A DNA stretch of 36,429 nucleotides from RGIG1995 sp045652425 (GCA_045652425.1 JAZRUG010000037.1:1-36429), one strand, 5' to 3'; counted from the stretch's first letter, positions 15,329 through 23,696 are shown. A program made the numbers and translations. The notes: a model not told the origin generated them from the letters alone.

Positions 15329-16354
15329 ATGGTAACAAATGCTTATCTTAAATGGCTTAGCGAAACAGACGGATATTGGTGGACTGATACGGCTGTACTC
15401 AGCACAATGGACCAGGCAATAGAAAACGGCGCTACGGGTGTAACGACGAATCCTATTCTCGTTATGAAATCTCTTTATGACAACCCCGAATTCTGGCGTC
15501 CGTATCTTGATTCTGCAAAGGGGCTCAGCGGAGACGAAAAGGCAGAAGAGATAATCCGTTGCATAACCGTAGAAATTGCGAAGAAATTTCTTCCTATATA
15601 TGAAAAGACAAACGGAGTACAAGGTTACGTATGCGCTCAGGTTAACCCGAAGAAACAGGGTGACACAGCTGCTATGATAGAGATGGGACGACGCCTTGCG
15701 GCGTGGGCTCCCAATATTGCAGTAAAACTTCCCGCAACAGCCGCAGGTATTCGTGCTATTGAAGAACTTGCCGCCGAGGGTATTACTACCGTTGGTACAG
15801 TAAGTTTTACAGCATCACAGGTAGTGGCTATAGCTGCTGCGCAACAGCGCGGTCTTGACCGTTGCCGTGCCGCAGGAAAGAAAATAGGCGCTGCGTTCTC
15901 CGTACTTATGGTAGGACGTATTGACGACTATTTGCGCGACGTTGCAAAGGATATGCAGTCCGACGTACCGGAATCAGATATTATTTGCGCAGGTACAGCG
16001 GCTATAAAGAATGCATATAAGGAGTGCAAGGCTCGCGGATACGAGGCAAAGATTATGCCTGCAGGTATGCGTGGTGCATATCATGCAACTGCTCTTGCAG
16101 GTTCTGATATGTCATTCTCATTGTCTGCAGGAATAGTTGACGCTTGCGGAAAAGAAACCGAGTTTGTTGAACATATTAACGACGAAGTTCCCGCAGAAAC
16201 TATCGAAAGACTTCGCACTATCCCCGAATTTGTACGTGCTTATGAGATAGACGGACTTAAAGAATGTGAATTTATCCGTTTCGGCGCATCGCAGAGAACC
16301 CTTTCCCAGTTTGTTGAAGCAGGTTGGGGAATGGTTGTAAACTTTAAACTTTAA
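15329..16354 (+). CDS. Transaldolase-fold aldolase, paralogue 1
   Basis: A class I Schiff-base enzyme of the transaldolase family, 341 residues. Visible: Asp20 in WWTDTA, ENGATGVTTNPI (32-43), Gln104 in CAQVNP, Schiff-base Lys133 in AVKLPATAAGIRAIEEL, and GITTVGTVSFTASQ. The Glu that activates water in true transaldolases (TalB Glu96) is Gln104 here. The Asn of the TalB NLTL segment is also missing, as in FsaA-type fructose-6-phosphate aldolase, whose AQV and GT segments match. The protein is longer than FsaA (220) and close to TalB length. ATG 15329 follows AAAGGAG; an in-frame ATG at 15290 lacks one. The substrate is probably a phosphorylated or acidic sugar but is unknown. Confidence 0.85.
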   Translation: MVTNAYLKWLSETDGYWWTDTAVLSTMDQAIENGATGVTTNPILVMKSLYDNPEFWRPYLDSAKGLSGDEKAEEIIRCITVEIAKKFLPIYEKTNGVQGYVCAQVNPKKQGDTAAMIEMGRRLAAWAPNIAVKLPATAAGIRAIEELAAEGITTVGTVSFTASQVVAIAAAQQRGLDRCRAAGKKIGAAFSVLMVGRIDDYLRDVAKDMQSDVPESDIICAGTAAIKNAYKECKARGYEAKIMPAGMRGAYHATALAGSDMSFSLSAGIVDACGKETEFVEHINDEVPAETIERLRTIPEFVRAYEIDGLKECEFIRFGASQRTLSQFVEAGWGMVVNFKL

Positions 16355-16375
16355 TAAGCGGAGAGGAAAAGCGAT

Positions 16376-17425
16376 ATGAACTTTTTGCAATGGATGACAA
16401 AAGAAACCCCAACAAAATTCTGGCACGATTCCGCTATTCCTTCCGAAATAGATGCTGCAATAGAAAACGGCGCATTAGGTGTTACCACAAATCCGGTACT
16501 CACTTATAAGACACTTCAGGCAGTTCCGGAGTTCTGGCAGCCTATGGTAGACAAGATACCGAAGGATTTAACACCCACCGAACATGCAGAAGCGTTGCTT
16601 GAGATAGTTGCGACTTATGCCGCAGGAAAATTCAAGAAGATATTTGAGGAAACGAACGGACAGCACGGATATGCATTGGGACAGCTTGATCCGACGATAT
16701 GTATGGATGCAGAAAAGATGTTGGCGCAGGGACTGCGTTATGCATCTTGGGCTGACAATATATCGGTAAAGACACCCTCGATAAAGTCTGCGCTTCCGCT
16801 TGTAGAAGAGCTTTCATCACGGGGAATTGCCGTATGTACTACTGTAAACTTTTCTGTTTCACAGGCTATGGCAATGGCTGATGCATATATGAAGGGCAGA
16901 GCGAAGGCTATTGCTAACGGTATCGCACCGAAGCCGCTTTTTGTAGTTCAGCAGGGCGGAAGACTTGATGAGTATCTGTTAGAAACTGCGACGGACAGCC
17001 GTATAGACATAGCCCCCGAAATTATCGCGAATGCGGGTAACGCTATATGCAAGAAAGTTTACAAGATATTCAAAGAGAGAAATATTCCCGCGACGATAAT
17101 GCCTGCAGGACTCAGAGGAGTTCACCATTTGACTTCAATGGTAGGAGCAGATATGACGTTTTCGCTTCAGGCTCGTATTCAGCAGATGACTATAGAGGCT
17201 GATCCCGAGAGAGTGTGTCATATTGATGATGAGATTTCCGACAGCATAATCAAAGAATTATATAAGCTTCCGGAATTTGTAAAGGCTTATGAAGAGGGTG
17301 CATTAAAGCCCGAAGAATTTACAACTTTCGGCGTTACACAGAAGACTATGTCTCAATTTTTGTGGACAGGTTGGGTTCCGCTTGAAAGCTATCAAAAGGC
17401 GCCCACCGGTGCAAGATGGTTTTAA
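16376..17425 (+). CDS. Transaldolase-fold aldolase, paralogue 2
   Basis: A 349-residue paralogue of the preceding gene: Asp18 in FWHDSA, GALGVTTNPVL (32-42), Gln103 in LGQLDP, and Schiff-base Lys132 in SVKTPSIKSALPLVEEL. GGRLDEYL and IMPAGLRGVHHLTSM follow. It shares the Glu-to-Gln change with paralogue 1 but differs strongly around the lysine (TPSIKS against LPATAA), so the two are not recent copies. GAGAGG precedes ATG 16376. Together they could form a hetero-oligomer or act on two different intermediates of one pathway. Confidence 0.85.
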   Translation: MNFLQWMTKETPTKFWHDSAIPSEIDAAIENGALGVTTNPVLTYKTLQAVPEFWQPMVDKIPKDLTPTEHAEALLEIVATYAAGKFKKIFEETNGQHGYALGQLDPTICMDAEKMLAQGLRYASWADNISVKTPSIKSALPLVEELSSRGIAVCTTVNFSVSQAMAMADAYMKGRAKAIANGIAPKPLFVVQQGGRLDEYLLETATDSRIDIAPEIIANAGNAICKKVYKIFKERNIPATIMPAGLRGVHHLTSMVGADMTFSLQARIQQMTIEADPERVCHIDDEISDSIIKELYKLPEFVKAYEEGALKPEEFTTFGVTQKTMSQFLWTGWVPLESYQKAPTGARWF

Positions 17426-17439
17426 TTAGGAGGAGTGTA

Positions 17440-18486
17440 ATGAAAGGTTTAGTAAAATATGCTCTTGGTATGGAGGGCGTTGGACTTCAGGAATTACCCG
17501 AGCCTACAGCCAAGGAAGGCGAACTTAAGGTAAAGGTATTGGCGGCGGGTATTTGTAACAGTGATATTCACGCGATACACGACGAGAGATCGGTAACGAT
17601 GCCGGTAGTAATGGGCCACGAGTATGTGGGAAGAGTAGAAGAATGTTGCGGAGACGTTGGCGATTTCAAGGTCGGCGACTGGGTAGTAACACTTCCCGCG
17701 TGCTACAGTTGTGATGAGTGTTATCTTTGCAAGGAAGGTTACGTAACCCTTTGTAAAGAACGCAAATCCATAGGATCTCACCGTAACGGAGCTATGGCGA
17801 ACTACGTTGTAGTTCCTGCAAAGTATACCTTTAAGATTTCGGATAACGCGAAGACGTTGGAGCAGAAGATGAGTTATGCTTTGGCAGAGCCTCTTGCTTG
17901 TATGGTTCGCGGAGTATACGAAAAGATTGACGTAAAGAAAGGCGACACAGTAGTAATAATCGGCCCCGGTATAATGGGACAACTTGCGGCGCAGCTTTTC
18001 AAGAGAAGAGGGGCATACGTTATAGTATCGGGACTTCCCGCAGATGCAGATAAGCTTGAACTTGCGAAGAAGCTGGGAGCAGACTGTTGTGTAACGAGCT
18101 TTGAGGAACTGCAGAATGCAGTATATGCAAACAATCCCAAGGGAGCAGATATAACCTGCGACTGTACGGGAGTAACACCTGCGCTTGAAAACTGTATGAA
18201 GGTTATACGTCCGATGGGAACGCATTTGCAGATAGGACTTTTCGGCGGAAAGGTACCGTTCAGACTTGACTATATGTTTGACCGTGAGGTTAACTACGTA
18301 CCGTCAAACTCGTCGGCGGTATCTTCGTGGGCTCTTACTATGGAGCTTCTTGAAGAGGGCAAGATAGAACTTGCGCCGTTCATTTCGAAATGTTTTTCAT
18401 TAGATGAATGGGAGAAGGGCGTTGAAGCGGTTTTGTCTAAAAACGCATACAAGGTACTATTAATACCCGACAACAAATTTGAATAA
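17440..18486 (+). CDS. Zinc-dependent alcohol/polyol dehydrogenase
   Basis: Medium-chain dehydrogenase, 348 residues. Catalytic zinc ligands are Cys39 (GICNSD), His60 and Glu61 (GHEYVG). A structural zinc site of spacing CxxCxxCx7C lies at Cys91, 94, 97 and 105. The Rossmann motif GPGIMGQLAAQL follows in the middle. It belongs to the sorbitol/threonine/galactitol-phosphate dehydrogenase group and should oxidise a secondary hydroxyl or reduce a ketone with NAD(P). The start is ATG 17440 behind AGGAGG, 14 bases after the aldolase stop; an in-frame start at 17416 would overlap that gene. It is last in the operon, before a strong terminator. Confidence 0.9.
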   Translation: MKGLVKYALGMEGVGLQELPEPTAKEGELKVKVLAAGICNSDIHAIHDERSVTMPVVMGHEYVGRVEECCGDVGDFKVGDWVVTLPACYSCDECYLCKEGYVTLCKERKSIGSHRNGAMANYVVVPAKYTFKISDNAKTLEQKMSYALAEPLACMVRGVYEKIDVKKGDTVVIIGPGIMGQLAAQLFKRRGAYVIVSGLPADADKLELAKKLGADCCVTSFEELQNAVYANNPKGADITCDCTGVTPALENCMKVIRPMGTHLQIGLFGGKVPFRLDYMFDREVNYVPSNSSAVSSWALTMELLEEGKIELAPFISKCFSLDEWEKGVEAVLSKNAYKVLLIPDNKFE

Positions 18487-18487
18487 T

Positions 18488-18527
18488 AAAAAATATACAC
18501 GGGCTTTTGGCTCGTGTATATTTTTAT
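18488..18527 (+). terminator. Terminator ending the aldolase/dehydrogenase operon
   Basis: AAATATACACG and CGTGTATATTT pair around GGCTTTTGGCT, followed by TTATTATT. It separates the metabolic genes from the transporter genes. Confidence 0.9.
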
Positions 18528-18529
18528 TA

Positions 18530-18558
18530 TTGATTTTTGATATACAATATGTTATAAT
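18530..18558 (+). promoter_or_regulatory. Promoter of the transporter operon
   Basis: TTGATT (18530-18535), 17 bases, TATAAT (18553-18558). The start codon at 18602 is preceded by TAGGTGG. The NhaC-like gene therefore does not depend on read-through from the upstream operon. Confidence 0.75.
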
Positions 18559-18601
18559 CAATATTTGTTGGTTACAAATAGAAAAAATAGGTGGAATTAA
18601 T

Positions 18602-19912
18602 ATGAAAAAAAGTAATGCATTAGCTCTTATACCGATAGGGGTATTTATAGTCTTTTATCTTTCGCTCGGCATAATATTTGAATACGTAATGAAGATGCCC
18701 ATGGGATTTTATAACGTTCCCGTAGTGGTGGCATTTCTTATTGCGCTTTTTGTAGCGATAATCCAGACGAGAGGTGAAACTCTTGACAAGAAGTTTGAGA
18801 TTATGGGCGAGGGCGTCGGGGACAAGAATATAATAACGATGCTATTGATATTTCTTCTTGCGGGAATATTCGTAGGGGTTGTAGGCAGAAGTTCCGCGGA
18901 GAGCGTAGCGTATTTTATGTTGTCGGTGACGCCCCCGAGATTTGCGGTTGTGGTAATATTTATAGTAAGCTGTTTTGTATCTACGGCAATGGGGACATCG
19001 GTTGGAACGATTACGCTTATAACACCGATAGCGGTAGCGATATCCGAGGGGACGGGCTTTTCGCTTCCCCTTTGTGTAGGCTCTGTTGTAGGCGGGGCTA
19101 TGTTTGGTGACAACCTTTCGTTTATATCGGATACGACGATAGCCGCATGTAACGGTCAGAGCTGTAAGATGAAGGACAAATTCCGCACGAACTTTGAGAT
19201 TGTACTGCCCGCGGCAATAATAACACTTGTTCTGATAACCGTATTATCGCTTGGTGCCGACATATCAAGCGGTATAAATAAAGAATACGATATGCTTCAG
19301 GTAATTCCGTATGTGTTGGTTCTTTTTTGCGGAGTGGTTGGCATAAACGTATTTGTAACACTTATAGTAGGTATTGTATCGGGAAGCGCAATAATGCTTT
19401 TGACCGGAGCTGTGGATTTTCCTGCGCTTCTTAAAGGAATGGGAGAGGGAGCATCGGGAATGTTTGAAACGTCGATGGTAGCGATACTTGTAGCGGCTTT
19501 GTGTGCGCTTATTCGTTATAACGGCGGCTTTGAAGCGCTATTAAGCGGAATACGTTACGTATTTAAGGGCAAAAAAGGCGGACAGCTGGGCATAGGACTT
19601 TTGGTTGGCTTAATGGATATAGCGACAGCGAATAATACCGTTGCAATAGTGATGGCAAACCCGATAGCAAAGGAAATGTCAGACGAATACGGAATATCAA
19701 ACAAAAAGACAGCTTCTATTCTTGACACGTTTTCGTGTATATTCCAAGGTTTTTTGCCGTACGGTGCACAGATACTTGTGGCACTTTCTGTTACAAGTAC
19801 GCTCGGCAAACCCTTGTCGGCATTTGATATAATATGTAACCTTTTCTATCCTATGATGCTTATGGTAAGTTCAATTATATTTATATTTTTTATTCCGGAG
19901 AGGAAAAAATAA
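18602..19912 (+). CDS. NhaC-family Na+/H+ antiporter-like transporter
   Basis: An integral membrane protein of 436 residues with about 11-12 hydrophobic segments. Family signals are MGEGVGDKNIITMLLIFLL, VSTAMGTSVGTITLITPIA and GAMFGDNLSFISDTTIAA, the last with the Asp-rich segment typical of NhaC proteins. Members exchange Na+/H+ or couple organic acids such as malate and lactate. Standing next to the aldehyde/alcohol dehydrogenase operon, organic acid exchange is as likely as simple ion homeostasis. The start is ATG 18602 with TAGGTGG upstream; a longer in-frame extension to 18479 would run through the terminator and promoter and is rejected. Confidence 0.85.
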   Translation: MKKSNALALIPIGVFIVFYLSLGIIFEYVMKMPMGFYNVPVVVAFLIALFVAIIQTRGETLDKKFEIMGEGVGDKNIITMLLIFLLAGIFVGVVGRSSAESVAYFMLSVTPPRFAVVVIFIVSCFVSTAMGTSVGTITLITPIAVAISEGTGFSLPLCVGSVVGGAMFGDNLSFISDTTIAACNGQSCKMKDKFRTNFEIVLPAAIITLVLITVLSLGADISSGINKEYDMLQVIPYVLVLFCGVVGINVFVTLIVGIVSGSAIMLLTGAVDFPALLKGMGEGASGMFETSMVAILVAALCALIRYNGGFEALLSGIRYVFKGKKGGQLGIGLLVGLMDIATANNTVAIVMANPIAKEMSDEYGISNKKTASILDTFSCIFQGFLPYGAQILVALSVTSTLGKPLSAFDIICNLFYPMMLMVSSIIFIFFIPERKK

Positions 19913-19921
19913 TTAAAAAAT

Positions 19922-21061
19922 ATGGGAAATGACGTTAAAGAAAAACCGTTATTTTGGCAAAAGGCAGTAAGCTTTATAAAAAAGAACGCTGTAATGTGTA
20001 TAGCATTTGTAGCGGCGTTAGCGACAAGCTTTATTATACCGATTGACAGTGAATACAAGAATTATTTTGATTACAAGACGTTGACCTGTCTGTTTTGCGT
20101 ACTTGCCGTGGTTTGTGCATTGAAGAATATAAGATTTTTCTATATGCTTGCAAGAAAGGTAGTTCAGCTTTTCAAAAACGCGCGAATGAGCGTATTGGCT
20201 TTGGTGTACATAACCTTTATAGGCTCAATGCTTATAGCAAACGATATGGCGCTATTGACGTTTTTGCCGTTAGGGTATTTGGTTTTGACGACGACAGGCA
20301 AAGAGAAATATATGGCGTTTACGTTTATAATGCAGAATATAGCCGCAAATCTTGGCGGTATGCTGACGCCTTTTGGGAATCCGCAGAACCTGTATCTTTA
20401 CTCGAAGTTTGAGATACCGAATCTTGAATTTATGGCTATAATGGCACCGCCGTTTATATTGTCGGTAGTACTTATAACCATTTGTTGTATAATATTTGTA
20501 AAACCCGAGCCGCTATTCTTGGCAGACGAAAAAATTAACCTTGATCCTAAAAAGACGGCACTCTATCTTGCTTTGTTTGCACTTTCGATAGCGATAGTTT
20601 TCAGAGGTATTCCGTATTGGATAGGGCTTATAGTTATTCCGTTTGTGCTTATATTTGCAGATAGAAAAGCACTGAAAATGGTTGATTACGGACTCCTTTT
20701 TACATTTGTGTTTTTCTTTATATTTTCAGGAAATATGGCAAGAATAGGAGTGGTCAGAGAACTATTTTCGACGCTTCTTAATAAGAGTACGTTGCTGTTC
20801 AGCGTTGTGTCGTGTCAATTTATAAGTAACGTGCCGTCGGCGATATTGCTCAGCCAGTTTACAGGCAACTATTCCGACCTGCTCGTAGGGGTAAATATCG
20901 GCGGAGTGGGAACTCTTATATCATCACTTGCGAGTTTGATAACATTCCGCGAATATGTAAAAAACAACCCCGGAAAGACTGCGTATTATATAGGAATGTT
21001 TTCGGCGTTTAACTTTGGATTTTTGATAATTTTGACATCGTTTATGTTTCTTATAAAGTGA
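19922..21061 (+). CDS. SLC13/ArsB-like anion permease
   Basis: A membrane protein of 379 residues with about 10 hydrophobic segments, in the ion transporter superfamily that includes citrate, dicarboxylate and arsenite permeases. Signals are LIANDMALLTFLPLGYL, NIAANLGGMLTPFGNPQN in the first half, and SNVPSAILLSQFT with VGVNIGGVGTLISSLAS in the second. The two Asn/Pro-containing turns correspond to the paired substrate-binding hairpins of the superfamily. It starts 9 bases after the NhaC-like stop with no strong ribosome binding site, so translation is probably coupled. Substrate unknown; a carboxylate fits the context. Confidence 0.82.
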   Translation: MGNDVKEKPLFWQKAVSFIKKNAVMCIAFVAALATSFIIPIDSEYKNYFDYKTLTCLFCVLAVVCALKNIRFFYMLARKVVQLFKNARMSVLALVYITFIGSMLIANDMALLTFLPLGYLVLTTTGKEKYMAFTFIMQNIAANLGGMLTPFGNPQNLYLYSKFEIPNLEFMAIMAPPFILSVVLITICCIIFVKPEPLFLADEKINLDPKKTALYLALFALSIAIVFRGIPYWIGLIVIPFVLIFADRKALKMVDYGLLFTFVFFFIFSGNMARIGVVRELFSTLLNKSTLLFSVVSCQFISNVPSAILLSQFTGNYSDLLVGVNIGGVGTLISSLASLITFREYVKNNPGKTAYYIGMFSAFNFGFLIILTSFMFLIK

Positions 21062-21089
21062 TTAAAAATAATATATACGGAGAAACGAT

Positions 21090-21665
21090 ATGGAAAAATT
21101 GAATCGAAAGGAATATTTCAAAAGGCTGTGGCAGCTTTTTGCGACATTTTTCAAAATAGGCGCGTTTACCTTTGGTGGCGGCTATGCTATGATACCGCTT
21201 ATTCAAAGAGAGGTGTCCGAAAAAAGAAAGTGGATAACCGACGAAGAGATACTTGAAGTTGTTGCGATTGCAGAGTCCACCCCCGGACCTATTGCGATTA
21301 ACTCTGCAACGTTTGTAGGATATAAATGTTGCGGATTTTGGGGTTCATTTTTCTGTACCCTCGGCGTTGTTTTGCCCTCGTTTTTGATAATACTTGCGAT
21401 TTCGGGTATTCTCGAACTTGTGCAGGATTTGAAAGCAGTAAAATACGCATTTATGGGCATCAGAGCAGGTGTTCTTGCGTTGATAATAAAAGCGCTTGTA
21501 AAGATGTATAAGGCTTGTCCCAAGGGATTGGTTTCATATATTGTTATGGGACTTTCATTTATACTTGCGGCAATTGTAAAGATAGACGTAATAATAGTGG
21601 TTATTTGTTGCGCGATAATAGGACTCGTATCGTCTATAGTTGCTGAAAGGAGGGCAAGAAAATGA
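21090..21665 (+). CDS. CHR (chromate transporter) domain protein, first subunit
   Basis: A single CHR domain of 191 residues: FKIGAFTFGGGYAMIPL followed by ESTPGPIAINSATFVGY, the two signature segments of the chromate ion transporter family, plus several further hydrophobic segments. Proteins with one CHR domain are normally encoded as adjacent pairs and work together; this fits the next gene, which overlaps it by ATGA. CGGAGAAA precedes the ATG. The physiological substrate of such pairs in gut anaerobes is unproven, so chromate should be read as a family name. Confidence 0.9.
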   Translation: MEKLNRKEYFKRLWQLFATFFKIGAFTFGGGYAMIPLIQREVSEKRKWITDEEILEVVAIAESTPGPIAINSATFVGYKCCGFWGSFFCTLGVVLPSFLIILAISGILELVQDLKAVKYAFMGIRAGVLALIIKALVKMYKACPKGLVSYIVMGLSFILAAIVKIDVIIVVICCAIIGLVSSIVAERRARK

Positions 21666-22282
21666 GCTTGATTTTGAGTGTATTAGAGCTTTTCTGGACC
21701 TTCTTTAAGATAGGCGCGTTTACTTTTGGCGGTGGGTACGCTATGCTTCCTCTTGTTCAGGCAGCAGTGCTTGAACACGGTTGGCTTGCCGAAGCGCAGA
21801 TAGTTGACTTTATAGCAGTAAGTGAATCGACACCAGGACCTTTTGCGATAAATATAGCTACTTACGTTGGCTCACAGCGGGGATTAGCACTTTTTGGAGA
21901 TTCAGCGTTGGGAGCAATATTCGGTGCGTTTGTTTCAACCCTCGGTGTTGTGTTGCCTTCATTTATTATAATACTTATAGTTGCGAAGTTTTTTGAGAAA
22001 TTTAAGAACAGTAAGACGGTAAGCGGCTGTATGTCAGGATTAAAACCCGCCGTAATAGGTCTTATTTCATCGGCAGTAATATCAATCGGAACAACGGTAT
22101 TTTTCCCCGTGAACATTACTCTTGACATTGTAAAGACTTCGGCATTCTATGTTTCTCTTGTGATATTTGCAGTGTCGCTGTATACTGTTTTGAAATATAA
22201 GAAGCTAAGCCCTATATATATAATAGTAGGCTCTGCAGTTCTCGGCATTGCCGCAGGCTATATATTCAACATACCGGTGTAA
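21662..22282 (+). CDS. CHR (chromate transporter) domain protein, second subunit
   Basis: The partner CHR-domain protein, 206 residues, with FKIGAFTFGGGYAMLPL and ESTPGPFAINIATYVGS. The start codon overlaps the first subunit's stop as ATGA, and AGGAGG lies upstream inside that gene, so the two are coupled and probably made in equal amounts. About six hydrophobic segments. It closes the transporter operon. The next hairpin that could terminate transcription is inside the repeat element at 22366-22421. Confidence 0.9.
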   Translation: MSLILSVLELFWTFFKIGAFTFGGGYAMLPLVQAAVLEHGWLAEAQIVDFIAVSESTPGPFAINIATYVGSQRGLALFGDSALGAIFGAFVSTLGVVLPSFIIILIVAKFFEKFKNSKTVSGCMSGLKPAVIGLISSAVISIGTTVFFPVNITLDIVKTSAFYVSLVIFAVSLYTVLKYKKLSPIYIIVGSAVLGIAAGYIFNIPV

Positions 22283-22326
22283 TAATATTAAATGAAGCAC
22301 AAACAATAAAATTTGCAGATACATTG

Positions 22327-22723
22327 TTAGCCTCCTCCTGACGGGGGAGGTGGATCGGCGTAGAGAAAAATAGGCATTTCCTACATTTTTGATTAAGTAT
22401 CAAGTAGGAAATGCCTATTTTTTAGCCGAGACGAAGGGAGAGAGAATGTACGAATTTCCACAACTTTACCTATGTGATGATATAAAGGAATAATTGGTTA
22501 GTACATAGAGTGTTTCTTGTTCTAAACATAATGCCCTCTCTCCTTCCCCCTTGGCTAAAAATCGGATTTTTCCACCAATGTAACTCAAAGGAAGAAAAAT
22601 CCGATTTTCTTAACGCCAATTCCCCGTCTACTGCGGTTCGGTCACGCTCGCGTTCTGACAGTCCACCGGACTGTCATTCATTACGCTCACGCCGCTTCGC
22701 TACCCCCGTCAGGAGGAGGCTTA
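22327..22723. mobile_element. MITE-like element with perfect 18-19 bp terminal inverted repeats
   Basis: GCCTCCTCCTGACGGGGG (22330-22347) is repeated in exact inverse at 22703-22720, and TTA flanks both sides (22327-22329 and 22721-22723) as a possible 3-bp target duplication. Inside are two long hairpins: AGGCATTTCCTAC / GTAGGAAATGCCT at about 22372-22416, and AAAATCGGATTTTT / AAAAATCCGATTTT at about 22557-22609. An imperfect TTAGCC...GGCTAA pair nests between them. The element has no convincing ORF and encodes no transposase, so it would be non-autonomous. The first hairpin is followed by a T-run and could terminate the upstream transporter operon. Confidence 0.7.
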
Positions 22724-22847
22724 AAAAGACCCTACTTACTTCATATTTCTGTACAGAGATAATGGGATTTCTCGATTCCGCTTCCTTCGGTCGCTCCACT
22801 CGAAATGACCATTTAATATTGTTTGTACAAACAAATCTGCACAAATA

Positions 22848-22891
22848 AAAAAACACCACAGATTTAAAAAGTCTGTGGTGTTTTTTAAAAT
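22848..22891. terminator. Bidirectional terminator after the repeat element and XRE gene
   Basis: AAAAAACACCACAGA and TCTGTGGTGTTTTTT pair perfectly around TTTAAAAAG. It terminates the - strand XRE gene and any + strand read-through. The stretch between the MITE and this stem (22724-22847) includes GATTTCTCGATTCCGCTTCC, which looks like another dispersed intergenic repeat. Confidence 0.88.
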
Positions 22892-22905
22892 TTAAAAAAT
22901 ACATA

Positions 22906-23118
22906 TTATTTATAAGAATTGGGATTATCAGTAATTCCGGCTAAATAATCTATGCTTGTATTATAAAATTCCGCAAGCTTTATAAAAACATCAATAGGAA
23001 CGTTTAAATTTCCAATTTCATAATCCGAATATGTTGTTTGATGAATTTTTAAATAATTAGCTAATTGAGCTTGAGTTAAATCTCTATCCTCGCGCATATC
23101 TCGTAAACGTTTAAACAT
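22906..23118 (-). CDS. XRE-family transcriptional regulator
   Basis: A 70-residue protein that is almost only a helix-turn-helix: RLRDMREDRDLTQAQLANYL, then IHQTTYSDYEIG, then a capping helix ending in SIDYLAG. This is the compact Cro/CI type. I chose ATG 23118 because GAGGTG lies just upstream; an in-frame start at 23139 precedes that site and is unlikely. It is divergent from the SLOG gene at 23219, and two matching 17-bp dyads sit between them, so it probably represses both its own promoter and its neighbour's. Confidence 0.88.
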   Translation of the reverse strand: MFKRLRDMREDRDLTQAQLANYLKIHQTTYSDYEIGNLNVPIDVFIKLAEFYNTSIDYLAGITDNPNSYK

Positions 23119-23148
23119 TATAATCACCTCATAAGACAAATTATGCCT

Positions 23149-23165
23149 TAAGGGAATATGCCTTA
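23149..23165. promoter_or_regulatory. Operator-like dyad O1
   Basis: TAAGGGAATATGCCTTA is a TAAGG-N7-CCTTA dyad. Its centre is 25 bp from that of O2. It lies closest to the XRE gene, where it could block that gene's own promoter. Confidence 0.65.
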
Positions 23166-23193
23166 TTGACTTTTAAGGGAAATTCCCTTAAAA
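23165..23193 (+). promoter_or_regulatory. Promoter of the SLOG gene with embedded operator O2
   Basis: TTGACT (about 23166-23171) and TAAAAT (about 23189-23194) are separated by 17 bases. The spacer is filled by TAAGGGAAATTCCCTTA (23174-23190), the centre of a 23-base perfect palindrome with TTTT and AAAA arms. A repressor bound here would occlude RNA polymerase completely. Confidence 0.72.
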
Positions 23194-23218
23194 TAGCTTG
23201 TGAGAGGTGGTGTAAATT

Positions 23219-23674
23219 ATGCAAAGTTGTACTTTTATAGGTCATAGAAATTGCCCGAGCGAAATTAGAAATATCCTTTTACATACAATTGAAGAACTTA
23301 TTGTATACAAAAACACTAATCAATTCTATGTTGGGACACAAGGCAATTTTGATAAATTGGTATATAATGTGCTTTGTGAGCTTGAGAAAAGGTATAGTAT
23401 ACAAATTTTTGTGGTTTTGGCTTACTTAAACCGAGTATCAGACGTTGAATACTATGATTCTAAAAAAACAATATTTCCCGACGAGTTAACCAAAACGCCG
23501 TTGCGTTTTGCCATAAGACGAAGAAACACTTTTATGATAGATAAATGTAATTATTTAATTACTTATTTAAACACACCTTATTCTAATGCTTATAATAATG
23601 TAGAGGAGGCGTTTAGAAAGAAAAAGCAAATTATAAATTTAGGGAATTTTGATATAAAAGATATAAGATTATAA
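23219..23674 (+). CDS. SLOG-family protein (YpsA/DUF1273-like)
   Basis: A 151-residue Rossmann-like protein. The N-terminal strand-loop CTFIGHRNCP is followed by a helix, then FYVGTQGNFDKLVYNVL, the Gly-rich loop and Asp expected for nucleotide or nucleotide-derivative binding in the SLOG superfamily, and near the C-terminus NVEEAFRKKKQIINLG. Homologous families are small sensors or YpsA-like proteins, often on mobile or defence-associated segments. GAGAGGTGG precedes ATG 23219. It is divergent from and probably repressed by the XRE gene. The ligand is unknown. Confidence 0.78.
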   Translation: MQSCTFIGHRNCPSEIRNILLHTIEELIVYKNTNQFYVGTQGNFDKLVYNVLCELEKRYSIQIFVVLAYLNRVSDVEYYDSKKTIFPDELTKTPLRFAIRRRNTFMIDKCNYLITYLNTPYSNAYNNVEEAFRKKKQIINLGNFDIKDIRL

Positions 23675-23696
23675 ATTTGCACAAGCAATAATATAT

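Noticed and set aside
13772..18486. Sulfoquinovose (SFT-type) degradation operon
   Set aside because: Transaldolase, aldehyde dehydrogenase and alcohol dehydrogenase genes invite the idea, but no sulfoquinovosidase, isomerase or sulfonate transporter is present.
18479..18601. N-terminal extension of the NhaC-like protein
   Set aside because: The stretch contains a terminator and a promoter; the start at 18602 has TAGGTGG directly upstream.
22510..22848. Short open frames inside and after the MITE-like element
   Set aside because: They arise from the inverted repeats and hairpins; the translations are Ser/Arg-rich without recognisable features.
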